This document shows positions 45,601 to 51,997 of a stretch of 64,000 nt of DNA, piece by piece (the stretch's first letter is position 1; every line of letters starts with the position of its first letter). The DNA is from Planctomycetaceae bacterium (lineage in GTDB: Bacteria > Planctomycetota > Planctomycetia > Pirellulales > Pirellulaceae). The stretch spans positions 806,001 through 870,000 of the forward strand of contig JACKHM010000002.1 of assembly GCA_020638995.1 (NCBI GenBank), read 5' to 3'. The notes under the pieces were generated by a model that was given only the letters and a program-made list of their open reading frames with translations, made no database searches and was not told where the DNA came from. A program made the position numbers and the translations under genes.

Positions 45601-46627
45601 TCTCACCGGTCAGAAGCTCGTAGAGCACGACACCTAAACTGAAGATATCGCTGCGTCCATCAACACGATGCGACTCGCCCCGTGCCTGCTCGGGACTCAT
45701 ATAGGCTGGAGTTCCCGCGTAGCTGCGTTCGTCAACAACGACTTCATCACGTAACGCCAGTCCAAAGTCGGTGACGTATGCGCGGTCGGCTTCATCAAGC
45801 AAGATATTGGCGGGCTTGACGTCACGATGAACCAGCCCTTGGCAGTGCGCATGTCCCAACGCCTCTGCAACTTGAGCGACTACGCGTGCAGCGACCGAGT
45901 GGTGCAATTTCACTCGCTTGATTCGCGTCGCAAGATCTTCCCCTTGGATCAGCTTGGATACGACATAGCAAAAGCCATCTTCCGTGCGTCCAACGTCATA
46001 GACAGGCACGATCCCAACATGGTCCAGACTCGCGATCAACCGCGCCTCGTGCAGATATGCTTCCACGTCCGTTGGCTTGGAAACGCGATGTGGATGCGGG
46101 ACTTTGGCCGCGACATGTCGTTTCAACTCTTGATCCCAAGCCAAGTAAACACGTCCGAAGCCGCCTTCGCCCAGCAGGCCTCTGACTTGATACCTTCCAA
46201 TGCTCTTTGGTGTCGGAATCGATCCAGCCTCAGCGTGCCGCAACCGCCCTGCGCTGTCGCCCGCAGTAGAGGCTGTTAGTGGATCGTGATCATTTGGCGA
46301 GTACGAGCAAGCGGACTCGGTGCCGCTTCTCCACGACTCGTCCAAGCTTGGTGGGCGAACGCTGCGATCACGAATCCAATCCGCTTCGAGACGCTGAAGC
46401 GCGTCGGCACAAGTCGAATCGTCGACTTGCTTCAAAATGCCGTTAATGCGTCGCAGCTTGGCGAGTTCGTCGGACAACGCGGTGGCGATTTCCGGATTGG
46501 CCGCCACCAAGGCTTCGTCGGTGATCGCTTCGCCGCGGGCCCGTCGTTCGGCTGCATCAAGCACGATGTCACGAACTCGCTTCAAGCGAGCTTTTGATCG
46601 CTGCTGGCTTGATGAACTCACTGACAT
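42674..46627 (-). CDS. Ser/Thr kinase - nSTAND NTPase - TM - FGE/SUMF1-like domain fusion
   Basis: 1317 aa, ATG start. In order: an N-terminal helical part (1-140); a Hanks-type Ser/Thr kinase (about 145-407) with GEGGFGRVY, Lys175, HRDVKPANILL (Asp269) and DFGLA, the TPAYMSPEQA activation segment; an nSTAND-type NTPase (about 435-820) with Walker A GPSGCGKSS (482-490) and VIDQFEQW; a TM helix (about 882-900); HEAT-like helices (about 960-1040); and an FGE/SUMF1 domain (about 1055-1317) with YRLPTEAEWEYACRAGT and VVRGGSFRESADRVR...DIGFRV. The FGE part has no Cys in the RGGS region, so it is not a formylglycine generator. The gene follows the sigma gene by 13 nt. The periplasmic FGE-like part may be the sensor and the kinase the output. 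Confidence 0.9.
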   Translation of the reverse strand: MSVSSSSQQRSKARLKRVRDIVLDAAERRARGEAITDEALVAANPEIATALSDELAKLRRINGILKQVDDSTCADALQRLEADWIRDRSVRPPSLDESWRSGTESACSYSPNDHDPLTASTAGDSAGRLRHAEAGSIPTPKSIGRYQVRGLLGEGGFGRVYLAWDQELKRHVAAKVPHPHRVSKPTDVEAYLHEARLIASLDHVGIVPVYDVGRTEDGFCYVVSKLIQGEDLATRIKRVKLHHSVAARVVAQVAEALGHAHCQGLVHRDVKPANILLDEADRAYVTDFGLALRDEVVVDERSYAGTPAYMSPEQARGESHRVDGRSDIFSLGVVLYELLTGEMPFRADSYDSLLQRIVDDEVAPPRAIDASIAEELERICIKALSKRAADRYSLATEFAEDLNFFLNSTADQSALTIAADESTARVVPKGLRAFDANDADFFLELLPGARDRHGVPESIRQWLLRIEERDGDETFSVGLIYGPSGCGKSSFVRAGLLPRLSRRIRIIYVEAIAEDTELQLTSKLHKEFPELSKETSLLNCLAAIRRGSILRSGQKLLLVIDQFEQWLHGRQQEQRRQLVQALRHCDGEHLQCLLLVRDDFWLAISRFMHELEIDLLQGRNTALVDLFDPLHARNVLASFGRSFGRISSDQSELNAPQDAFLEQSVDAMADEGKVIPVRLALFAEMVKGRPWTPHTLSELGGLEGVGIAFLEETFSARAGNQQYRAHEQAARAVLEALLPNAGSNIKGHVHSYPELLDISGYGHNPRAFKELMRILDSETRLLTPVEVNFGSGDATPGNRYYELTHDYLVPSLRQWLTKRQKATSVGRAELRLAERAAMWNARPERRQLPSIVEYLQIRALTRSSQWTVTQKRMMQAATRQQLGLAVVVGAIVLMFLMGGAELAIQARNLVDKFRVSTATVWMALGQEEAIWSLLKYEPDPTLRTRLIHRLSPLVVDVNEIVPNLSRQPDVSIRRGMLLLAGELADDPSHRAEDTIAREEISPTFVGQLLDIFDKDPDRGVHAAAEWALRRYGQSVELARAVRRTTPEGLLGDRQWYVTSQGQTMVIVPGPAEFVMGSTSGAVDETIHSQQIRRSFSIASKEVTIAQFEQFLLEVRSHQYTKVPQSELSPDCPQTQVTWYDAAAYCNWLSEKAAIPPEQWCYLPNADGKYAMGMTVAPDIFSRMGYRLPTEAEWEYACRAGTTTAYSFGRDEVELSKYAIYDRPGAQRLGPVGWRKPNDYGLFDMHGNASEWCHDKYRVTPTSIMLDAFSPIPGREPRVVRGGSFRESADRVRSAARGQFLPGLRNGDIGFRVARSFP

Positions 46628-46640
46628 AGATCACTTGGCA

Positions 46641-47255
46641 TTAGTTACTGAAATATAGCGAAGATCTACCCATCAGCTCGCGCAACGTCTTCCTCGCTCG
46701 ATAGCAGATGCCGCGTATCGAACCGATCGTCCGACCGGTCGAAATCGCGATCTCTTCTAAAGTCTGCGATTGGAGATAGTAACGCTCAACAATATCCCGT
46801 TGTTCAGCGGGGAGACTCGCCATAGCAACGTGCATGCGTCGAATGCTCTCTGACCGCTGAACACGTTTGATCGGCGGCGTCTGATCACAGGACAATCGTT
46901 CGACCGCGTTCAGGAGCGATCCATCGTCCGAGTAAGGACGAGCCTCGGCGGTACGTCGCTCGCGACCTCGCCGCTTCTTGGCGTCTCTTATCACATTCGA
47001 GGCGATCGTCTTGAGCCAACCTCGCATTGAGCCAACTTCGCGTTCTTGGAACTTCGTGATGCCTTTAGCTGCCCGAACAAATGTCTGTTGCAAGACATCG
47101 TCCGCGTGCATGACACCCAACTGCTCACCCACCGACTCGAGTGAGATGTGCCGCCGCAAGGCATCGTGATGAATGAGCAGCAACTGTGACAATGATGCCC
47201 GATCACCCGCGATCGCTCGACGCAGCAACTCATATTCCAAGTCGCGTTCTGACAT
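46641..47255 (-). CDS. RNA polymerase sigma-70-family factor (ECF-like)
   Basis: 204 aa from the ATG at 47255, the first ATG of the frame; a TTG at 47327 would extend it without family support. Sigma2: HADDVLQQTFVRAAKGITKFQEREVGSMRGWLKTIASNVIRDAKKRRGRERR. Sigma4: LPAEQRDIVERYYLQSQTLEEIAISTGRTIGSIRGICYRARKTLRELMG with the recognition helix. No ribosome binding site stands out. It is followed at 13 nt by the kinase-NTPase-FGE gene, a linkage often seen in planctomycetes, so kinase and sigma factor probably work in one signalling path. Confidence 0.88.
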   Translation of the reverse strand: MSERDLEYELLRRAIAGDRASLSQLLLIHHDALRRHISLESVGEQLGVMHADDVLQQTFVRAAKGITKFQEREVGSMRGWLKTIASNVIRDAKKRRGRERRTAEARPYSDDGSLLNAVERLSCDQTPPIKRVQRSESIRRMHVAMASLPAEQRDIVERYYLQSQTLEEIAISTGRTIGSIRGICYRARKTLRELMGRSSLYFSN

Positions 47256-47353
47256 CAACAGAACCAACCATTCTGAAAGAGACGTGTTGCCCGGCTCTAT
47301 GCTAGTGAAAACCACCGACGCGAGCAAACGCTACAGCTCCGACGACTGAACTC

Positions 47354-48805
47354 CTAGGCCAGCACTTCTTTGACAACTCGCCCACCAACGTCGGTCAAAC
47401 GAAAATCACGGCCCTGGTACCGGAAGGTGAGTCGCAGATGGTCAATGCCCAGCAGATGCAGCATCGTAGCGTGCAAGTCATTGACGTGGACCACGTCTTG
47501 GACGGCGTTATAGCCCAACTCGTCGGTCGCGCCGTGGGTATAACCTCCACGAATTCCGCCGCCCGCGAGCCACATCGAGAACGCCCGCATGTGATGGTCG
47601 CGGCCAGCCCCGCCTTTGTTCGTTTGAGCCATCGGCGTTCGCCCAAATTCGCCGCCCCAAATCACCAGTGTGTCGTCGAACATGTTTCGTTGCTTTAGAT
47701 CTTTGATCAACGCTGCCGACGCCTGATCACACAGTCCCGAACATATATCCATGTACTTCACAAGGTCGTTGTGATGGTCCCAACCGCGATGGTAAAGGTG
47801 GATGAATCGCACTCCTCGCTCGGCAAGCCGTCTCGCGAGCAAGCAGTTCGCGGCGAATGTTCCATCGGCACCCTGGGTGCCATACATTTCGAGCACATGT
47901 TGCGGCTCGTCGGCAAAATCTAACAGCTCAGGAACACTCATCTGCATCCGGAATGCAAGTTCGTACTGACTGATGCGTGTTTCGACTTCCGGATCTTGGA
48001 GAATTTGATTTCCGATTTTGTTCAATCGGCCGATGCTATCGACCACCTCGCGCTGTTGGTCACGAGTCACACCGCGAGGGCTATTCAAATAGTGGACAGC
48101 GTCACCCGCCGAGTGAAACGGAATGCCTTGCAACCGACCAGGCAAAAATCCGGCACTCCATTGGCGCGTTGCTATTGGTTGTGGGTTGCGACCGCCTACA
48201 CTAGTCAACACGACAAAGCCCGGCAGGCTCTCCGTCTCTGCACCCAGGCCATACACGACCCACGATCCCATACTTGGACGCCCCGAAATCGAAGTGCCCG
48301 TGTTCATAACCGTGTGCGCCGGATCATGATTGATCTGGTCCGTGTGTAGCGAGCGGACAATGCAGATGTCATCCGCGATACTGCCTATGTGCGGAAAGAA
48401 CGTGCTGATGTGTTGGCCCGATTCACCGTGCTGGCGGAACTTGGCCAGCGGCCCAAGGCATACCAATCGTTGCCCTTGCAATTGAGCAATGGGTTGCCCC
48501 TTGGTAAACGTCTCGGGCATCGGCTTTCCATCGAGTTCGGTGAGCTTCGGTTTCGGATCGAAGCTCTCCAGGTGAGACGGCCCACCGGCCATGCAAAGAA
48601 AAATGACCCGTTTGACTTTGGGTACAAGGTGTAGAGGATGGATTACGCCTCTGGACACAAAATGCTCCGACGCAGCACTTGCCTCGTGGGGCGAAGCGTT
48701 CGCGAGTAAAGAGCCTAAAGCTGCCGAGCCTAAGCCCAAGGACATCTGCCCTAAAAAGCTGCGGCGAGCAAGTTGGCTGTCGGTAATTAAGGTAGTCACT
48801 GGCAC
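47354..48805 (-). CDS. DUF1501-family secreted protein (sulfatase/alkaline-phosphatase-like)
   Basis: 483 aa, GTG start. The N-terminus carries a twin-arginine leader (LARRSFLGQMSLGLGSAALGSLL), so it is exported folded. The body has the DUF1501 pattern: HLVPKVKRVIFLCMAGGPSHLESFDPKP, CIVRSLHTDQINHDPAHTVMNTG, PSMGSWVVYGLG, VRFIHLYHRGWDHHNDL, DTLVIWGGEFGRTPM and AGRDHHMRAFSMWLAGGGIRGG. The metal-binding His/Asp of the alkaline-phosphatase superfamily seem present. The usual neighbour, a DUF1549/DUF1553 cytochrome-type protein, is not found next to it. Substrate unknown. Confidence 0.92.
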   Translation of the reverse strand: MPVTTLITDSQLARRSFLGQMSLGLGSAALGSLLANASPHEASAASEHFVSRGVIHPLHLVPKVKRVIFLCMAGGPSHLESFDPKPKLTELDGKPMPETFTKGQPIAQLQGQRLVCLGPLAKFRQHGESGQHISTFFPHIGSIADDICIVRSLHTDQINHDPAHTVMNTGTSISGRPSMGSWVVYGLGAETESLPGFVVLTSVGGRNPQPIATRQWSAGFLPGRLQGIPFHSAGDAVHYLNSPRGVTRDQQREVVDSIGRLNKIGNQILQDPEVETRISQYELAFRMQMSVPELLDFADEPQHVLEMYGTQGADGTFAANCLLARRLAERGVRFIHLYHRGWDHHNDLVKYMDICSGLCDQASAALIKDLKQRNMFDDTLVIWGGEFGRTPMAQTNKGGAGRDHHMRAFSMWLAGGGIRGGYTHGATDELGYNAVQDVVHVNDLHATMLHLLGIDHLRLTFRYQGRDFRLTDVGGRVVKEVLA

Positions 48806-49133
48806 CCGTTCGAGCAGAGTGAAGCGAGCAGAACAGAGCGAAGAAGTTAAATGCTATTTAAACCGACGGAACAGACCGTGTCGAGAAACCCGCATGCGTG
48901 GCGGACAGAAATCAGGGAGAAGGCAGCTGAACGTATCCGCCTTCGCTTTCGTCGTATTACAGTCATACGGGACTGAATCGGCTTCAGGCGATACTGCTCT
49001 CAGTGCTTCCGAACAGGTGAGATTGCCGAATTCGCAAACGCAGCTTGGGGGGTTCAGGCTGAACTTTGGCAAATCCAGCTAAATCACACAGAGAGCTTGG
49101 AACGAAGGGTGCGGAATTAGGCCCGAAATTGCC
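48806..49133. other. Intergenic region upstream of the DUF1501 gene
   Basis: 328 bp without convincing coding potential; a short minus-strand frame at 48854-49072 (72 aa) has no family likeness and no clear start signal. It should contain the DUF1501 promoter and the end of the deiminase transcript. I see no strong hairpin. Confidence 0.35.
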
Positions 49134-50288
49134 TCAGTTAGATCGCGGAAGGGGCACGGTGGGAAAACCATCAATGGGGCCTAGGTGCATCGTAATACAA
49201 TGTAGCGAGCCACCGCGTTCCGAGATCTTTTCCGCGTCGATCGCGATGATCCGGCGAGTCGGTAATAGTTCACGATAGGTCTTCATTACTTCCATCGTGT
49301 GTCGATCGTCTTGATCGGGATAGATGGGGACAAGTAAGCTGTTGTTGGTAAAAACGACGTTTGCATGGGTCCGCCAAATGCCATCATCATGTCGTGGCAT
49401 TGGGATTCGCACGACACGTAGAGGTCCGCTGCTCGTTTCAACGTGACCGAGCACGGTCGCATTCCGGTCGAGGATGGCAGAGTTCTCTTCGTCTTCGTCA
49501 CCATAAGCGCCGACAACAATCGTGTCAGCGGAAACGAACGCCGCGAACATATCTACGTGAGTTGTAGGTTCACCCTGAAGCGGTTCGACAAGTACGATCG
49601 CCTTCGCATTGCAAAGTCTTAACAGACGGTCGTAGATTTCTTTCTTGCCCCACCCCAGGTCGACATTACACTGAATCAGACTGGTCGTCGCTACAATGAT
49701 CCCTTCTCCATTACTCAACAGGTTACCACCATCGATTTTGAGCGCCGTCGACAAGAGCGGTAGGTGCAACTGCTCCGCGAGCACTTGGGGAACAAGATCA
49801 TCCGCGGGCCGGTTGGCTTCGTCGTAGGCCCCATCGACTAAGATCGTTTGATTCTCCGGACCGACAAGAACCAAAGGGGCATAGTCTCGTACCCACATCG
49901 TGTTGTGTTCGACCGGCAGAAATTTCACGGAATTCAGTGGCAACTGATTCTCAGTTAAGGCCGTCCGTGCGAATTCCAAGTCATCGGTGTCATTGAACAA
50001 AGCAACGACATGCATCGAACTTCGCGCCCCTCTGACCAGTTCCGCAAAAACACGCGGCGCGTCACTCGTGAGGTACCCCGTACTCAACAACAGAGAGCGA
50101 TGCCTCTCGAACTCTCCCGGCAAACGAAAGCCTTCTGGTGCGAACGGCTTGTTTGACAACGCTTGAATCTTGTTGCCTTGTTCAACTTTAGCTGCATGAT
50201 TTATGGCCGGAGTTTGAGCCGGACAATCCGCAATGGCGATCAAGGTGAGCTGAAAGATGAGACAGAGATGAGCAAAGCACCGTTTCAA
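49134..50288 (-). CDS. Secreted agmatine deiminase/peptidylarginine deiminase-family protein
   Basis: 384 aa with a TTG start; no ATG lies near the N-terminus. Signal peptide KRCFAHLCLIFQLTLIAIADCPAQ. Members of the pentein superfamily (PPAD/AgDI) hydrolyse the guanidino group of agmatine or arginine side chains. Landmarks: VEHNTMWVRDYAPLVL (Asp of the WxRD motif), KIDGGNLLSNGEG, THVDMFAAF (catalytic His), PMPRHDDGIWRTHANVVF, and GGSLHCITMHLG with the nucleophilic Cys near the C-terminus. Most agmatine deiminases are cytoplasmic, so the signal peptide favours the peptidylarginine deiminase-like secreted group. Confidence 0.88.
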   Translation of the reverse strand: MKRCFAHLCLIFQLTLIAIADCPAQTPAINHAAKVEQGNKIQALSNKPFAPEGFRLPGEFERHRSLLLSTGYLTSDAPRVFAELVRGARSSMHVVALFNDTDDLEFARTALTENQLPLNSVKFLPVEHNTMWVRDYAPLVLVGPENQTILVDGAYDEANRPADDLVPQVLAEQLHLPLLSTALKIDGGNLLSNGEGIIVATTSLIQCNVDLGWGKKEIYDRLLRLCNAKAIVLVEPLQGEPTTHVDMFAAFVSADTIVVGAYGDEDEENSAILDRNATVLGHVETSSGPLRVVRIPMPRHDDGIWRTHANVVFTNNSLLVPIYPDQDDRHTMEVMKTYRELLPTRRIIAIDAEKISERGGSLHCITMHLGPIDGFPTVPLPRSN

Positions 50289-50666
50289 AGAGTGGGGTTC
50301 CTAGCGCCAAAGATTTAGGTCTTGGCGAGTCACTGTTACCGAATACCGGCATCATCGATACAGGGTCACGCTCACCAACAGACGCCATTGTACTCACCGG
50401 CTGGCAAACAAGTCGATCCTGGACTGCCAACTTCGTCACCAACGTCCAATCCTCGATCCACCAATCGGGACGAGCCAGAACTGGATGTCTCATCGTCAGT
50501 ACTAGCCCGGATTATTCATGAGTGGTGATGGTGTCGTTGGCGATTTGGCGATTCTTGGTTGTGGCTGTTTGTCTGCAAGAGCTTGTGCGGAAGGCCCCCT
50601 TTCCCCCACGAGGCGGCGACGTTGTGTTGGTGATCGATGAGGGGGAAGGACGATAGATGCGGCTGG
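50289..50666. other. Intergenic region with the probable outer end of an IS1380-type element
   Basis: 378 bp. From 50506 (CCCGGATTATTCATGA) onwards the sequence has the look of the terminal part of an IS1380-type element preceding its transposase remnant; I infer the boundary from its position only. The stretch 50289-50505 should hold the promoter of the deiminase gene and shows nothing else. Confidence 0.35.
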
Positions 50667-51035
50667 TTAGGTGTCGGGAAGCAGCGTTCGAATGACGGCA
50701 TGGAAGTGGTGCAGATAAGGCCACGAACCTGACAGAAAGACGCGGACGCGGCGAGCGGTTACCTTGATCCGAGCCGCGACTTTGATCAGCCGCAGACGCC
50801 ACGTACAAGCATGGCCTTCGCCCAAAGGATCGGCTTGGCGGCGGCGGTTGAAGCGGTGGCGACGAGCACGTCCCGCTTGAGCTTCGACGGGGACTTCATG
50901 CGGGTCGAGATAGTTACTGGAGGCGACTTCGACAGGCGGATTAGCGATCGTCTGTCGCAACGACACCAAGAGATTATTGGCCAGACAGTGCAGGAACATT
51001 CGGAAGCAATTGGCCATGTAGCGGTGATCGCTCAA
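50667..51035 (-). pseudogene. C-terminal remnant of an IS1380-family transposase
   Basis: 122 aa on the minus strand. The start SDHRYMANCFRMFLHCLANNLLVSLRQ and the later GHACTWRLRLIKVAARIKVTARRVRVFLSGSWPYLHHF agree with the last part of IS1380 (DDE) transposases, where the helix after the catalytic Glu region is followed by R.KL.K..A.......RR....L....P. About 300 N-terminal residues, with the DDE catalytic core, are missing. The reading frame is cut just before the REP-like repeat at 51044 that precedes the RAYT gene, so that element probably inserted in or replaced the 5' part. Confidence 0.7.
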
Positions 51036-51043
51036 ACGATCCG

Positions 51044-51087
51044 GAAGAAATCAAAGGGGTCAGAAGAAATCAAAGGGGTCAGGACCC
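51044..51087. repeat. 19-bp tandem repeat and REP-like hairpin left of the RAYT gene
   Basis: GAAGAAATCAAAGGGGTCA occurs twice, head to tail, at 51044-51062 and 51063-51081. It runs into the small hairpin GGGTC-AG-GACCC at 51076-51087. Positions 51067-51085 are the left arm of an inverted repeat matched at 51819-51837. Confidence 0.9.
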
Positions 51088-51123
51088 ATTGACGAGCATT
51101 TTGCGTGATGTTATGGTTGGCGC

Positions 51124-51825
51124 ATGCCACGACCACCGCGAGCCGATGAAGCAGGCGGGCTGTATCACGCCTTGAACCGAGGAAATGCCCGCACCGACAT
51201 CTTCCGTAAAGATTCGGACTTTGAAGCGTTCGAGCGAATTCTCTCGGAAGGCTTGCTGCGGTACGACCTCCAACTGTTTGCCTATCAGTTGCTCAGCAAT
51301 CATTGGCATCTGGTGTTGCGGTCGAATCGGGATGGTGAGATGAGCCGGTTTATGCGTTGGGTCACTGCGACGCACACGATGCGTTACCACGCTCACTATC
51401 ACAGTTCCGGCGAAGGGCATGTGTATCAGGGCCGCTACAAGAGCTTTCCCGTTCAAGACGATGTACACTTCTTTACCGTCTGCCGTTACGTGGAACGCAA
51501 TGCCTTGCGAGCCAAGTTGGTAAAGCGTGCGGAAGATTGGCGTTGGGGTTCGTTATGGCGTTGGCTTCAAAAGTCCGAGCCGGAACCATCGTTGCTATCT
51601 CCCTGGCCCATCCCTCGCTTGCCAAACTGGGTTGAGCGAGTGAACGAACCACTTACTTCCGGCGAATTAGACGCCATTCGAACATCTGCAAAACGAGGCA
51701 GTCCATACGGCGATGCCTCGTGGGTCGAATCCAGTGTAAAGCGGCTGGGACTAGAATCCACATTACGTCCTCGCGGTCGTCCACAAGTCCGCTTTCCGAC
51801 TCAAACCGATAACAACGAGTCCTGA
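51124..51825 (+). CDS. REP-associated tyrosine transposase (RAYT, Y1/IS200-like)
   Basis: 233 aa, ATG start. N-terminus MPRPPRADEAGGLYHALNRGNARTDIF is typical for the family. The HUH metal-binding motif is HWH in QLLSNHWHLVLRSNRDGEMSRFMRWV, and the catalytic Tyr sits in the following helix region, with the invariant GHVYQGRYKSFPVQDD and YVERNALRAKLV. RAYTs nick single-stranded REP sequences and are usually single-copy, domesticated genes rather than mobile IS. It looks intact. The 3' end runs into the right inverted repeat. Confidence 0.92.
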   Translation: MPRPPRADEAGGLYHALNRGNARTDIFRKDSDFEAFERILSEGLLRYDLQLFAYQLLSNHWHLVLRSNRDGEMSRFMRWVTATHTMRYHAHYHSSGEGHVYQGRYKSFPVQDDVHFFTVCRYVERNALRAKLVKRAEDWRWGSLWRWLQKSEPEPSLLSPWPIPRLPNWVERVNEPLTSGELDAIRTSAKRGSPYGDASWVESSVKRLGLESTLRPRGRPQVRFPTQTDNNES

Positions 51826-51837
51826 CCCCTTTGATTT
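51819..51837. repeat. Right 19-bp inverted-repeat arm of the RAYT unit
   Basis: GTCCTGACCCCTTTGATTT is the exact reverse complement of 51067-51085; its TGA is the stop codon of the RAYT gene. Confidence 0.9.
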
Positions 51838-51997
51838 GTCCTTACTTTAAGAATTAGTTGAGAACGTGTTGCATTCAGATCGAATCTGCGAGGCATTGGG
51901 TTGTCCATCCTGGTGGGCCCAGAATTATTGACGCCGTTCAAAATCACCTGCACTTACGACCGCAGGCTCTTGAATCATCGTAGGAAAATCTGCGTCG

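Larger units (their letters stand above)
51044..51837. mobile_element. RAYT transposon-like unit bounded by a 19-bp inverted repeat
   Basis: The RAYT gene lies between AAATCAAAGGGGTCAGGAC (51067-51085) and its exact reverse complement (51819-51837); the right arm overlaps the stop codon of the gene. This matches what is known of RAYTs, which recognise REP palindromes flanking their own gene. The unit adjoins an IS1380-type remnant on its left side. Confidence 0.8.

Noticed and set aside
51044..51081. Two 19-bp direct repeats considered as the start of a CRISPR array
   Set aside because: They are adjacent without a spacer and belong to the RAYT-flanking repeat.
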